From the NCBI GenBank assembly GCA_948560265.1, contig CAOXTD010000002.1, positions 116,559-180,558 of the forward strand: DNA of 64,000 nt. The letters run 5' to 3'. Below are positions 16,908 to 25,805 of the stretch, in pieces (position 1 is the stretch's first letter; every line of letters starts with the position of its first letter). A model generated the notes under the pieces. That model saw only the letters and a list, made by a program, of their open reading frames with translations, had not been told where the DNA came from and did no database searches. The translations under genes were made by a program, and so were the position numbers. Source of the stretch: an uncultured Clostridia bacterium (GTDB lineage: Bacteria > Bacillota > Clostridia > TANB77 > CAG-508).

Positions 16908-19079
16908 TTGCAAGTAATCAAAAGAGATGGAAGAGTAGTTGAATTTAATATAGAAAGAATAGTTAAGGCGGTAACAAAAGCTATGGCGCAAACACCAGAA
17001 GGAATAGATATCGACTTAGCTAACAAAATAGCGATATCTGTACAAAAACAATTTGAAGACAAGCCACAAACTACGGTTTATGAAATTCAAGACGCTGTAG
17101 AAAAAAAGCTAATGGCATCTTCTAGAAAAGAAGTAGCTCAAAGTTATATTACATATCGCTATAACCGAGATGTAGCAAGAAAATCCAAAACAAAAGAAGT
17201 ATTTTTAGATATCATTAGTGCCAAAGCAAATGAAGGAAAGAAAGAGACATTCAGTAGAAATACAGATACTCCTACTGGTATGATGATGAAATTTGCATCA
17301 GAAACAACAAAGCCATTTGTAGATGACTTTTTATTATCTCGCGAAGCAAGAGAAGCAGTAAAAAATAATTACATTTTTGTTCATAACGAAGACTATTACC
17401 CAACTAAATCTTTAACTTGTCTACAACACCCCCTAAACAAAATATTAGAAAATGGATTTAATATAGGAACAAGTAGTTCAAGACCAGCGCAAAGAATTGA
17501 AGCAGCATGTGCACTGGCATTTATCACTATGGGAATCGTTCAAAACGAAATGCATGGGGGACAAGCTATACCAGCATTTGACTATTATTTAGCACCATAT
17601 GTTAAAATGACTTTCTGCGAAGAAGTAGAAAAAATTGCAAATTTATTAGGAAAGGATTTATCAGACCTATTAGATTATCAACCAGAAGAATATATTACTA
17701 AAGATTTAAATAAATTAACAGGAAAACAAAGAGACTTACAAGCAGCAATTAATAATACAGTATTTCGTGTACATCAAGCAATAGAGGGTTTTATTCATAA
17801 TATGAACACTATCCATTCAAAAGGTGGAAATCAGGTAGTAGATAGTAGTATTAATTATGGAACAGACACTTCTCCAGAAGGAAGATGTATCATTAGGGAA
17901 TTGTTACTCTCTACAGAGCAAGGGATAGGCAACCAAGAAACACCAACTTATCCAACTCAAATTTGGAAGAAAAAGAGAGGAATTAATTATTTACCACAAG
18001 ATAAAAACTATGATTTATATCAATTAGCCTGCCAAATTGCAAGTAAACGCTACATGCCAAACTTTTTAAACTTAGACGCGAGTTTTAATCAAAACGAAAA
18101 TTGGCAAGAGAAAGACAACAACAGATATCAATACGAATGTGCAGTCATGAGAGGGAGAACAAGAGTATTTGAAAATAGACATGGTGAAAAGACAGCTATA
18201 GGAAGAGGAAATCTTTCTTACACAACAATTAATTTACCAAAAATTGCCATAAAATCAGCCATAGAGGCACAAGGAAAATTAGGAGTTTCCTTTGAACTAG
18301 GAAAAGTGGAAAACAAAGTAATACCAGATTCTTACAATAAGACTGTAAAAAAGATTTTTATACAAAAATTAGAAGAATATGCAGAAATAGCAGGAAAGCA
18401 ATTATACGAAAGATACAATTTCCAATGTACAGCAATTGCTAAACAATTTCCTCTTCTTATGTCAGGGCTATGGCAAGAAAGTGAAAAATTGAAAGCATTC
18501 GACAAAACTGCCGCTGTTTTAAAACATGGAACTTTAAGTATCGGCTATATAGGACTAGCAGAATGCCTAACTGCATTGACAGGAAAACACCATGGAGAAA
18601 CGAAAGAAGCCCAAGAACTAGGCATAGAAATAATTACAGATTTAGAAGAAATAGCAATGCAACTATCAGAAAAATATAACTTAAATTATAATATACTTGC
18701 TACTTCACATTCAAAATTACAAGAAAAGTTTTTAAAAAGAGATCAAAATAAATTTGGAATGATTATAGGAGTAACAGATAAAGAAGCATATACCAATGGA
18801 AATTCCTTACCAGCAGATTATAATGGAACACTAGAAGAAAAAGCTAAAATAGAAGGGCCATATCATAAGCTAACCAAAGGAGGAAATAAGTTTTGGGCAA
18901 TAATGGAAGCACAAGACATAGAAAATCCAGAAAGCTTACAGAAATTAGCAAATATAATAGAACAATATGATATCGGTTATACTAGCGTTCAAGTAAAGAA
19001 AATCAAATGCTCACATTGTGGCTATGAAAGTACTAATTTTCAACTAGAAAATTGCCCGAAATGTGGAAGCAATCTCTAA
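16908..19079 (+). CDS. nrdD: Class III (anaerobic) ribonucleotide reductase, apparently without the glycyl-radical tail
   Basis: 723 residues from a TTG start with AAGGGG upstream. NrdD reduces ribonucleoside triphosphates under anoxia using a glycyl radical made by NrdG. An ATP-cone occupies about 1-95, and the barrel shows KSLTCLQHP, EMHGGQAIPAFD, HNMNTIHSKGGNQ, GRGNLSYTTINL and KHGTLSIGYIGLAE. The C-terminus has the zinc knuckles CSHCG and CPKCG but then stops (SNL). The expected RVxGYL glycyl-radical motif, which normally follows within about 15 residues, is not encoded before prs in any frame I checked. No nrdG is in the window. Either the tail is supplied elsewhere or this is a divergent or inactive form. 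Confidence 0.88.
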   Translation: MQVIKRDGRVVEFNIERIVKAVTKAMAQTPEGIDIDLANKIAISVQKQFEDKPQTTVYEIQDAVEKKLMASSRKEVAQSYITYRYNRDVARKSKTKEVFLDIISAKANEGKKETFSRNTDTPTGMMMKFASETTKPFVDDFLLSREAREAVKNNYIFVHNEDYYPTKSLTCLQHPLNKILENGFNIGTSSSRPAQRIEAACALAFITMGIVQNEMHGGQAIPAFDYYLAPYVKMTFCEEVEKIANLLGKDLSDLLDYQPEEYITKDLNKLTGKQRDLQAAINNTVFRVHQAIEGFIHNMNTIHSKGGNQVVDSSINYGTDTSPEGRCIIRELLLSTEQGIGNQETPTYPTQIWKKKRGINYLPQDKNYDLYQLACQIASKRYMPNFLNLDASFNQNENWQEKDNNRYQYECAVMRGRTRVFENRHGEKTAIGRGNLSYTTINLPKIAIKSAIEAQGKLGVSFELGKVENKVIPDSYNKTVKKIFIQKLEEYAEIAGKQLYERYNFQCTAIAKQFPLLMSGLWQESEKLKAFDKTAAVLKHGTLSIGYIGLAECLTALTGKHHGETKEAQELGIEIITDLEEIAMQLSEKYNLNYNILATSHSKLQEKFLKRDQNKFGMIIGVTDKEAYTNGNSLPADYNGTLEEKAKIEGPYHKLTKGGNKFWAIMEAQDIENPESLQKLANIIEQYDIGYTSVQVKKIKCSHCGYESTNFQLENCPKCGSNL

Positions 19080-19132
19080 TTTCATAAAAAATTATAATCT
19101 ATAATTTAAAATAAAAATGGGAGGAAAAAAGA

Positions 19133-20080
19133 ATGAATCAAATTAAAGTTTTTGCTTGTCCAACAGCTGAAGAATTTACAAAAGAAGTTTGTGAAAGTCT
19201 AGGATTACCAATGGGAAAGATAGAGTGTTACAAATTTGCGAATGATAACAATTTTGTACAATACAAAGAGACTGTCAGAGAACAAGATATTTACTTAATT
19301 CAAACTACTCAGCCACCAGTTAATGAAAGAATTATGGAACTACTCATCATGGTAGATGCTGCTAAAAGAGCATCAGCAGGAAGAATTAATGTAGTATTAC
19401 CATATTTTATCTACTCTAGATCAGATAAAAAGGATCAGCCACGTATACCAGTAACAGCAAGACTATTGGCAGAATTATTAGAAGCAGCAGGAGTAGACAG
19501 AGTAATCACATGTGACTTGCACAATCCAGCCATTCAAGCATACTTTAATATTCCTTGTGATCGTTTAACAGGACAACATTTGTTACAATCTTATTTTGAT
19601 GCTAAAAATATTGAAAACAAAGTGGTTATTGCAACAGACGCAGGAAGTTCTAAAAAAGCCTATAAATATTCTACATATTTCAAATGTCCAATGGCTCTTA
19701 TTGACAAAAGGAGAGCAGGAAATGATGATAAAGCAGTCGCAGCCAATATTATAGGAGAGGTAAAAGACCAAACAGCTCTTATCTTTGATGATGAAGTTAG
19801 CACAGCAGGAACTATGGTAGAGGCAGCAAGAATTTTAAAAGAAAATGGAGCAAACGAAATTTATGCAGCTTGTACGCATGGAATCTTATGTGGACCAGCA
19901 ATTGAAAGAATACAAAACTCACCAATCAAAGAATTAGTAATAACCAATACAGTACCATTAACAGAGAAGAAACAAATAGAAAAGATAAAAGTATTGTCTA
20001 TAGCGCCATTATTTGCAGAAGCAATCAAAAGGATAAACGAAGCAAAACCATTAGGAGATTTATTTGAATTTGATAAATAA
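19133..20080 (+). CDS. prs: Ribose-phosphate pyrophosphokinase-like protein
   Basis: 315 residues, the usual length. It makes PRPP from ribose 5-phosphate and ATP for nucleotide, His and Trp synthesis. Visible motifs are YFIYSRSDKKDQPRIPVTAR, the metal-binding CDLHNPAIQAYF, and the PRPP loop FDDEVSTAGTM, which differs from the common DDIIDTAGT form. The flexible-loop residues (SRSDKKD) are present. GGGAGG precedes the ATG by 8 bases. It follows nrdD, a logical partner in nucleotide supply. The altered PRPP loop suggests a divergent subclass. Confidence 0.9.
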   Translation: MNQIKVFACPTAEEFTKEVCESLGLPMGKIECYKFANDNNFVQYKETVREQDIYLIQTTQPPVNERIMELLIMVDAAKRASAGRINVVLPYFIYSRSDKKDQPRIPVTARLLAELLEAAGVDRVITCDLHNPAIQAYFNIPCDRLTGQHLLQSYFDAKNIENKVVIATDAGSSKKAYKYSTYFKCPMALIDKRRAGNDDKAVAANIIGEVKDQTALIFDDEVSTAGTMVEAARILKENGANEIYAACTHGILCGPAIERIQNSPIKELVITNTVPLTEKKQIEKIKVLSIAPLFAEAIKRINEAKPLGDLFEFDK

Positions 20081-20094
20081 AGCTAGACAACCTA

Positions 20095-20123
20095 TTGACA
20101 AAATTCATGGATAAAGGTATAAT
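20095..20123 (+). promoter_or_regulatory. Strong sigma-A-type promoter for rpsU
   Basis: TTGACA (20095-20100) and TATAAT (20118-20123) are separated by 17 bases, a consensus match, and lie about 88 bases before rpsU. Confidence 0.85.
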
Positions 20124-20210
20124 ATGTAACGTACGAAAGTTTAAAAATATCGTGCAACAAGAAAATCCCACACGTAAGAGTGTAATTACTGAAGGGAGGG
20201 GAATAAAATT

Positions 20211-20381
20211 ATGTCAGAAGTTAAAGTTAATAATGGAAATATAGAAGATGCCTTAAAAAGATTTAAAAGACAATGCGCAAGAAATGGAGTATTGCAAGAA
20301 GTTAGAAAAAGAGAACATTATGAAAAACCAAGCGTAAAAAGAAAAAAGAAATCAGAGGCAGCTAGAAAAAGAAAATTCTAA
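20211..20381 (+). CDS. rpsU: 30S ribosomal protein S21
   Basis: 56 residues, the typical length. S21 joins the platform of the small subunit near the 3' end of 16S rRNA. The N-terminal half carries the family pattern NIEDALKRFKRQCARNGVL, and the C-terminus is strongly basic (RKKKSEAARKRKF). The GGGAGGGG ribosome site precedes the ATG by 7 bases. A consensus promoter lies upstream and a terminator follows before yqeY, with which rpsU is commonly paired in Bacillota. Confidence 0.95.
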   Translation: MSEVKVNNGNIEDALKRFKRQCARNGVLQEVRKREHYEKPSVKRKKKSEAARKRKF

Positions 20382-20393
20382 GAAAAAATGGGA

Positions 20394-20431
20394 GGGTTGA
20401 AAGTTAGATAAATAATTTTCAACCCTTTTTT
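20394..20431 (+). terminator. Terminator between rpsU and yqeY
   Basis: Stem GGGTTGAAA / TTTCAACCC is followed by six T. It is probably partly read through, since no separate promoter is obvious for yqeY. Confidence 0.75.
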
Positions 20432-20450
20432 GAAAAAAGGAGAGAAAAGT

Positions 20451-20891
20451 ATGCTAAAAGAAAAATTATTAGAAGACTTAAAAGAATCTATGAAAGACAA
20501 AAATGTAACTCGTAAAAATGTAGTGCAAATGGTAAGAGCAGCAGTTTTGCAAGTAGAAAAAGACAAGCAAATAGAAGTAACAGATGAACAAATTGTAGAA
20601 ATTATTGCAAAAGAAGCTAAAAAAAGAAGAGACTCCATACCAGACTATGAAAAAAGTGGAAGAGAAGACTTATTAAAACAAATTAATGAAGAGATTGCTA
20701 TTTTAGAAGAATACTTACCGGAGCAATTATCACAAGAAGAAATAGAACAAAAAGTAAAAGAAATTATACAAGAAGTAGGTGCTAGTTCTATAAAAGATAT
20801 GGGAATGGTAATGAAAACAGCAAAAGAAAGATTAGGGCTATCCGCCGATGGAAAAGCAATCAATGATGCAGCTAAAAAAATGCTAAGTTAA
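20451..20891 (+). CDS. yqeY: YqeY/GatB-like domain protein
   Basis: 146 residues, close to the usual ~150. YqeY is the domain that also forms the tail of GatB, and its free role in bacteria is not settled. The pattern KEKLLEDLKESMKDKN, KKRRDSIPDYEKSGR and EEYLPEQLSQEEIE is typical. The start at 20451 is chosen for its AAGGAG site 10 bases upstream; an in-frame extension to 20430 lies inside the terminator tail. It follows rpsU as in many relatives. Confidence 0.92.
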   Translation: MLKEKLLEDLKESMKDKNVTRKNVVQMVRAAVLQVEKDKQIEVTDEQIVEIIAKEAKKRRDSIPDYEKSGREDLLKQINEEIAILEEYLPEQLSQEEIEQKVKEIIQEVGASSIKDMGMVMKTAKERLGLSADGKAINDAAKKMLS

Positions 20892-20901
20892 TAAAAATGA
20901 G

Positions 20902-20936
20902 AAATGTGAAATCAGCAATGATTTTACATTTTTTGC
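20902..20936 (+). terminator. Terminator after yqeY
   Basis: Imperfect stem AAATGTGAAATCA / TGATTTTACATTT followed by a T-run. Confidence 0.7.
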
Positions 20937-20983
20937 ATTTAAGAAGAATGTAGAAAATTTACTCTAATTTTTCATAAATCAAC

Positions 20984-21013
20984 TTGTATAAATTTACAAA
21001 AATAGATTATAAT
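20984..21013 (+). promoter_or_regulatory. Promoter for the M16 peptidase pair
   Basis: TTGTAT (20984-20989) and TATAAT (21008-21013), 18 bases apart, stand 49 bases before the first peptidase gene. Confidence 0.6.
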
Positions 21014-21061
21014 GTAAATATGCGTTAGCAAAATCAAAGATAAAAGAAAAGAGGAAAAAAC

Positions 21062-22336
21062 ATGAATTATCAAAAAGAAGAAATCAAACAAGGAATTACT
21101 CTTCATCAAATTCATACAGAAAACTTTAAAACTAATTTATATGCCATCTTCTTAGCGATTCCATTAGAAAGAGAAAAGGTTACTTTAGATGCATTAATAG
21201 GAGCTGTGTTAAGACGAGGAACACAAAGATTTCAAACTCAAGAAGCTATTAGTAAAGAATTAGAGAGAATGTATGGAGCTAGCTTCAACTGCGGAATTGA
21301 AAAAACAGGAGATAACCATATACTAAAATTCTATTTAGAAACATTAAGTGAAGAATTTTTACCAGAGCCAGAAAAGCTAAATGAAAAATGCTTATCCATT
21401 CTTTTTGATATAGCATTCAACCCTTTAACGGTAAATGGAGCTTTCAAGCCAGAATATGTGGAAGGTGAAAAGAAAAATTTAAAACAAATTATTGAGTCAA
21501 AAATAGACAATAAAGCGAAATATGCTTATGATAGATGTATTGAAGAAATGTACAAAAATGAGCCATATGGATTATATAAATTTGGTTATATAGAAGATAT
21601 AGATAGTATTACATCAGAATTATTGTATCAACGCTATCAAGAATTAATTGCAAAATGTAAAGTGGATATCTTTTGTTCAGGAAGGTTAAATGAACAAGAA
21701 ACCATAAAGCAAATCAAAGAAAACAAAAATATTCAAAAATTACAGGAAAGAAAACCACAATATGTAATTAATAACGAAATCACAGAAGGCAAAAAAGAAG
21801 TTCAACCAAACAACATAGAAGAAAGCATGCAAATAATACAAGGAAAGCTAGTAATAGGATTAGACATTTTAAATACGCAAGAAAACTCTCGCTTTATAGC
21901 ATCTGTTTATAATGCTATCTTAGGTGGAGGAGCTAATTCAAAATTATTCCAGAATGTACGCGAAAAACAAAGTCTAGCATATACAGCAGGATCCAACTAC
22001 TTAAGAACTAAAAACAGCATTTTTATTCGTTGCGGTATAGAAATTGCAAATTACCAAAAAGCATTAGAAACGATAAAAGAACAGTTAACAGATATCGCAA
22101 ATGGAGAATTTTCAGAAGAAGACCTAGAAAATGCCAAAAGACTAATTGTTTCTTCAGTAGATGCTATTTCAGAAGAACAAGATACAGAAATTACGTATTA
22201 TTATGGGCAAGAACTATCAGATAGATTTATGAGTATAGAAGACTACAAAAAACAAATTTTAGAAGCTACAAAAGGGCAAGTAATAGAACTTGCAAAAGAC
22301 GTTAAAATTAACACAATTTACTTTTTAAAGGATTAG
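21062..22336 (+). CDS. M16-family peptidase-like protein, YfmF type (non-catalytic half)
   Basis: 424 residues of the pitrilysin (M16) fold. The HxxEH zinc motif is absent; the equivalent region reads LIGAVLRRGTQRF, as in YfmF-type partners that pair with a catalytic subunit. Late motifs such as NAILGGGANSKLFQNVREKQSLAY are well conserved and belong to the substrate-binding half. The catalytic partner follows 18 bases downstream. In Bacillus the homologous pair is linked to modification or turnover of elongation factor P, but that role is not shown here. Confidence 0.9.
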   Translation: MNYQKEEIKQGITLHQIHTENFKTNLYAIFLAIPLEREKVTLDALIGAVLRRGTQRFQTQEAISKELERMYGASFNCGIEKTGDNHILKFYLETLSEEFLPEPEKLNEKCLSILFDIAFNPLTVNGAFKPEYVEGEKKNLKQIIESKIDNKAKYAYDRCIEEMYKNEPYGLYKFGYIEDIDSITSELLYQRYQELIAKCKVDIFCSGRLNEQETIKQIKENKNIQKLQERKPQYVINNEITEGKKEVQPNNIEESMQIIQGKLVIGLDILNTQENSRFIASVYNAILGGGANSKLFQNVREKQSLAYTAGSNYLRTKNSIFIRCGIEIANYQKALETIKEQLTDIANGEFSEEDLENAKRLIVSSVDAISEEQDTEITYYYGQELSDRFMSIEDYKKQILEATKGQVIELAKDVKINTIYFLKD

Positions 22337-22354
22337 TGAAAGGAAATAAAGTAG

Positions 22355-23632
22355 ATGAAAATCATAGAAAGTTCAAAAATAAAAGAAAAAGCTTATATTG
22401 AAAAATTAGAAAATGGAATGACAGTCATCATTATTCCAAGAAAAAATACAAAAAAGAAATACATTATTTGGGGCACACATTTTGGATCAATTGATAATCA
22501 CTTCATCATGCCACAAACAGGAGAAGAAGTATATATTCCAGATGGAGTAGCACACTTTTTAGAACATAAAATGTTCGAACAAGCGAATGGAACAAATAGC
22601 TTAGACACATTAATGGCATTAGGAATAGACGCAAATGCCTATACGACGAATGATCATACAGCATATCTATTTGAATGTACAGAACATTTTTATGAAGGAC
22701 TAGATGAATTAATGGATTATGTACAAAATCCATACTTCACAGACGAAAATGTAGAAAAAGAAAAAGGAATTATTGGGCAAGAAATTAAAATGTATGATGA
22801 TGAACCAGCATGGCAATTGTACATGAATGCACTAGACTGTATGTATCGTGAAAATCCTATTAAAATTGATATAGCAGGAACAGTAGAATCTATTAGCGAA
22901 ATAACACCAGATGTACTATATAAATGCTATAACATTTTTTATCACCCATCTAATATGGCAATGGCAATATGTGGAAACTTTGAACCAGAAGAAATACTAA
23001 AGGAAGTAAAGAAACGTTTAATTACTAAAGAAAATCAAGGAGAAATAAAAAGAATTTATCCAGTACAAGAAGATAAAATAAACAAGAAAGAAAAAACAGT
23101 GCAAATGGAAGTGAGTCTTCCAATGTTTATGATAGGATATAAGGATGTAGAAAATAGCCAAGAAAATAGAATTCAAAAGCATATTGCAATTGAAATATTA
23201 CTAAATATGATAATTGGGAAAAGTTCAGATTTATATCAAGAATTATACGAAAAAGGAATACTACTTAGCCAGCCAGACCTAGACTATGAATTTGCAGACC
23301 AATATGCACATATATGTATATCTGGTTTTACAAAAGAGCCACGATTAGTAAAAGAAAGAATAGACCAAACAGTAAAGCAAATGCAAGAAAATGGTATAGA
23401 TGAAGAACATTTTAATCGCATCAAAAAGAAAATCTATGGAGATTATGTAGTAGAATATAACAGTACTTCTGAAACAGCAAGAATGTTTTTAGCAGATAAT
23501 ATGAAACAAATAAATAGTTTTGACTATATTGAAGAATTTGAAACCGTAACAAAAGACTATACACAGACTGTGTTAAACAATATCTTCAAAGAAGAAAATG
23601 AAGTTCTTTCTATAGTAGAGCCAAATAAATGA
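22355..23632 (+). CDS. M16-family zinc peptidase, YfmH type (catalytic half)
   Basis: 425 residues. The zinc motif HFLEH (about residues 66-70) with a downstream Glu (EKGIIGQEIKMY) makes the catalytic site of pitrilysin-type peptidases. The LDTLMALGIDANAYTTNDHTAY segment and the C-terminal repeat of the fold are present. AAGGAAAT precedes the ATG. It forms a two-gene operon with the preceding non-catalytic homologue, as in the YfmF/YfmH pair. A strong terminator follows. Confidence 0.92.
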   Translation: MKIIESSKIKEKAYIEKLENGMTVIIIPRKNTKKKYIIWGTHFGSIDNHFIMPQTGEEVYIPDGVAHFLEHKMFEQANGTNSLDTLMALGIDANAYTTNDHTAYLFECTEHFYEGLDELMDYVQNPYFTDENVEKEKGIIGQEIKMYDDEPAWQLYMNALDCMYRENPIKIDIAGTVESISEITPDVLYKCYNIFYHPSNMAMAICGNFEPEEILKEVKKRLITKENQGEIKRIYPVQEDKINKKEKTVQMEVSLPMFMIGYKDVENSQENRIQKHIAIEILLNMIIGKSSDLYQELYEKGILLSQPDLDYEFADQYAHICISGFTKEPRLVKERIDQTVKQMQENGIDEEHFNRIKKKIYGDYVVEYNSTSETARMFLADNMKQINSFDYIEEFETVTKDYTQTVLNNIFKEENEVLSIVEPNK

Positions 23633-23644
23633 TAAGATAAGACA

Positions 23645-23676
23645 AAACCAAGCCTAATGCACTAGGCTTGGTTTAT
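23645..23676 (+). terminator. Terminator after the M16 peptidase pair
   Basis: Perfect 12-bp stem AAACCAAGCCTA / TAGGCTTGGTTT with a T-rich tail. Confidence 0.85.
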
Positions 23677-23824
23677 TTATTAAATAGCGGTTAATTTTGA
23701 AATTTAGTGTCATCAAAAATCAAACAAAATCGAAAGAGAAAAAATACTGTCGAAAAAAATAAAAAAAAGAAGAAAAATGTCATACGAAAATCACTGAAAA
23801 TACTACAAAATGAGTGAAAACTAA

Positions 23825-23853
23825 TTGACTAATATGTAAAAATATGGTATTTT
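23825..23853 (+). promoter_or_regulatory. Possible promoter for the Spo0E-like gene
   Basis: TTGACT (23825-23830) and TATTTT (23848-23853) with a 17-base spacer lie 45 bases before the start. Confidence 0.45.
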
Positions 23854-23898
23854 AAATATATACTAAAGACGAAAAAACAAAAAAGAGGAGTGATTCAT

Positions 23899-24093
23899 AT
23901 GTTAAATGAAGAAATTTGTAAATTAAGGGAAAAACTAAATGACAGCATACTAAATGAACCAGATTACAATATCACTTATCAAATCAGTGTGGAGCTAGAT
24001 CAATTAATAGCACAATATTATAGCTCACAAATGAAACTAGCAACACAAACAAATGGAAAACAAAGGGAAAAACAAATGGTAACAAAAAAGTAA
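23899..24093 (+). CDS. Spo0E-like aspartyl-phosphate phosphatase-family small protein
   Basis: 64 residues forming a predicted helical hairpin. The segment QISVELDQLIAQYY matches the SxELDxLI signature of Spo0E-family proteins, which dephosphorylate Spo0A and delay sporulation. This hints that the organism, or a recent ancestor, sporulates. The start at 23899 has GAGGAG 8 bases upstream; an in-frame GTG at 23890 overlaps that site. A terminator follows. Spo0E-like proteins are short and diverse, so the call rests on the signature. Confidence 0.7.
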   Translation: MLNEEICKLREKLNDSILNEPDYNITYQISVELDQLIAQYYSSQMKLATQTNGKQREKQMVTKK

Positions 24094-24123
24094 ATGAATG
24101 ATGCAGACATGCAGAATATAGAA

Positions 24124-24162
24124 AAAAGCAATTAGGATAAAATTTATCCTAGTTGCTTTTCT
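24124..24162 (+). terminator. Terminator after the Spo0E-like gene
   Basis: Stem AAAGCAATTAGGATAAA / TTTATCCTAGTTGCTTT with one mismatch and a short T-run. Confidence 0.75.
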
Positions 24163-24256
24163 GCATAATAGAAAATTATTACAAAAACATGACGTTTTTA
24201 TGACATTTATGTAACAATAGAGAAAAAACTAAAAAGATATGCTATGATAAAAGTAC

Positions 24257-24285
24257 TTGAAAACAAATAAAAAGTAAGGTATAAT
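24257..24285 (+). promoter_or_regulatory. Promoter for the T4SS pilin genes
   Basis: TTGAAA (24257-24262) and TATAAT (24280-24285) with 17 bases between, 31 bases before the first pilin gene. Confidence 0.65.
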
Positions 24286-24316
24286 AAGAAACAATGTCAA
24301 AAGAAAAGGAAGAAAA

Positions 24317-24691
24317 ATGATTAAGAAAAAAAGCTTATTTATTATAGTTATCTTAATATTAGGTTTTATGATGTTTTTTCCAAGTACTATAACAGCAATT
24401 AGTGACCCAATTACAGATCCAAATGCATATAAACCAGGTAGCATTAATACAAGTGATGCAAATGTAGTGGCTCAAAAAGGAGGAATAATATTTAATATTA
24501 TATCTACGCTTGGTATTATTGTTGCAGTAATTACGATTATTGTAATTGGAATTAAGTATATGGTTGGAAGTGTTCAGGAAAAAGCAGAATACAAAAAAAC
24601 AATGATTCCATATTTGGTGGGAGTTGTTATGATAATAGGAGTTAGCGGAATTTTAAAACTAATAGCAAAATTAGCAACTAATATTGAATAA
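24317..24691 (+). CDS. VirB2/TrbC-like conjugation pilin, copy 1
   Basis: 124 residues: a signal sequence (about 5-27), a short polar loop and two membrane helices (about 58-82 and 95-117) separated by a charged hinge (EKAEYKKTM). This is the layout of VirB2/TrbC pilin subunits of type IV secretion systems. Copy 3 at 25267 shares the same hinge. It is the first gene behind the promoter at 24257. Its role would be the pilus or channel subunit of the system encoded downstream. Confidence 0.78.
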   Translation: MIKKKSLFIIVILILGFMMFFPSTITAISDPITDPNAYKPGSINTSDANVVAQKGGIIFNIISTLGIIVAVITIIVIGIKYMVGSVQEKAEYKKTMIPYLVGVVMIIGVSGILKLIAKLATNIE

Positions 24692-24777
24692 AAAAACATA
24701 AAATATTGAAAAATAAACAAATATATTGTATAATAATATACAAAAATAAAGAATTAAAAGAAAGGATAGTAATAAAA

Positions 24778-25170
24778 ATGAAAATTTGGAAATACTTTGC
24801 TGTAATTTTAATAGCCACATTTTTATTATTGTCATTTTCTATGAGTTATTCTCATACTAATGCAGCAGCACTTAGTAATATAGTATCAGGAGCAGACAGT
24901 TTCATACAAAATGGACAAGGTAATTCTAAGATTGATAATGAAGACATTCATAATTTATCAGACTCCATTTACAATATTTTATTAATAATTGGAACAATTG
25001 TAGCCATGATTGTAGGAGTAGTCTTAGGTATTCAATTTATTACAGGAAGTGTAGAAGCGAAAAGCAAGGTAAAAGAATCTTTAATACCATATGTAGCAGG
25101 CTGTGTTGTTATTTTTGGAGCATTTGGTATTTGGAAATTAGTAATCACTATCTTACAGGGGCTTAATTAA
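24778..25170 (+). CDS. VirB2/TrbC-like conjugation pilin, copy 2 (divergent)
   Basis: 130 residues with the same plan as its neighbours: signal peptide ending in SHTNAAA (about 1-31), then two membrane helices around a hinge (EAKSKVKESLIPYVAG). It is more divergent than copies 1 and 3. The start at 24778 is chosen because an AAAGGAT-like site precedes it, and the in-frame extension to 24706 would put a charged tail in front of the signal peptide. Why three pilins are kept is unclear; they could form a mixed pilus. Confidence 0.75.
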   Translation: MKIWKYFAVILIATFLLLSFSMSYSHTNAAALSNIVSGADSFIQNGQGNSKIDNEDIHNLSDSIYNILLIIGTIVAMIVGVVLGIQFITGSVEAKSKVKESLIPYVAGCVVIFGAFGIWKLVITILQGLN

Positions 25171-25266
25171 TTTATAGTTAAACTAAAAAATAAAAAGATT
25201 TTAATATTATTCCAAAAATTATTGGAATAAATCAAATAAATATAAAAATAAAGGGAGGAAAAAACT

Positions 25267-25629
25267 ATGCAAAAAACAATGAAACTAATTAGTATTTTAT
25301 TAATGGTTGTAATGATTTGCTTTACATTAAGTACAGTTGCTAAAGCAGCTCCTAATGTTGATAGTATCGTAGGAATAATGGATAACCAAACTGCTAATGG
25401 TGCAGAAAATGTTGCATCAATTGGTGGACAAATTGCTGATATTATTACAACAGTAGGAATCGTTGTAGCTGTTATTGTTATATTAATTTTAGGTATTAAA
25501 TACATGATGGGAAGTGCATCAGAAAAAGCAGAATACAAGAAAACAATGATTCCATATGTAGTTGGAGCTATGCTAATTTTAGGTGGATCAGCTATTGTAA
25601 AAATTTTATTTTCAATTCAAATTGTTTAA
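25267..25629 (+). CDS. VirB2/TrbC-like conjugation pilin, copy 3
   Basis: 120 residues. Signal peptide (about 1-27, ending AKA), a short exposed loop, and two membrane helices around the hinge EKAEYKKTMIPYVVG, almost identical to that in copy 1. It has the strongest ribosome site of the three (AAGGGAGG), suggesting the highest expression. A terminator follows, so the pilins form one transcription unit separate from the rest of the cluster. Confidence 0.78.
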   Translation: MQKTMKLISILLMVVMICFTLSTVAKAAPNVDSIVGIMDNQTANGAENVASIGGQIADIITTVGIVVAVIVILILGIKYMMGSASEKAEYKKTMIPYVVGAMLILGGSAIVKILFSIQIV

Positions 25630-25669
25630 TAATATTACAAAAACATTACGAATATATTACAAATATATT

Positions 25670-25697
25670 AAAAGTGCACAAAAAGTGCACTTTTTTT
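25670..25697 (+). terminator. Terminator between the pilin genes and the main T4SS operon
   Basis: Stem AAAAGTGCAC / GTGCACTTTT followed by more T. Confidence 0.8.
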
Positions 25698-25707
25698 TGC
25701 TTTTTAG

Positions 25708-25736
25708 TTACAATTTTCGTGTTTATTTGCTATAAT
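25708..25736 (+). promoter_or_regulatory. Promoter for the main T4SS operon
   Basis: TTACAA (25708-25713) and TATAAT (25731-25736), spacer 17, 69 bases before the PrgI gene. Confidence 0.6.
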
Positions 25737-25805
25737 ATATGATAAGCATAAATAGAATTATGAAAAACAAAAGAGACTTGAGAAACAAAGGAGGACAAGC
25801 AGCTT

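Noticed and set aside
18990..19132. A frameshift hiding the NrdD glycyl-radical tail
   Set aside because: No frame between the stop and prs encodes an RVxGY-like motif, and no CGG is present, so truncation is reported instead.
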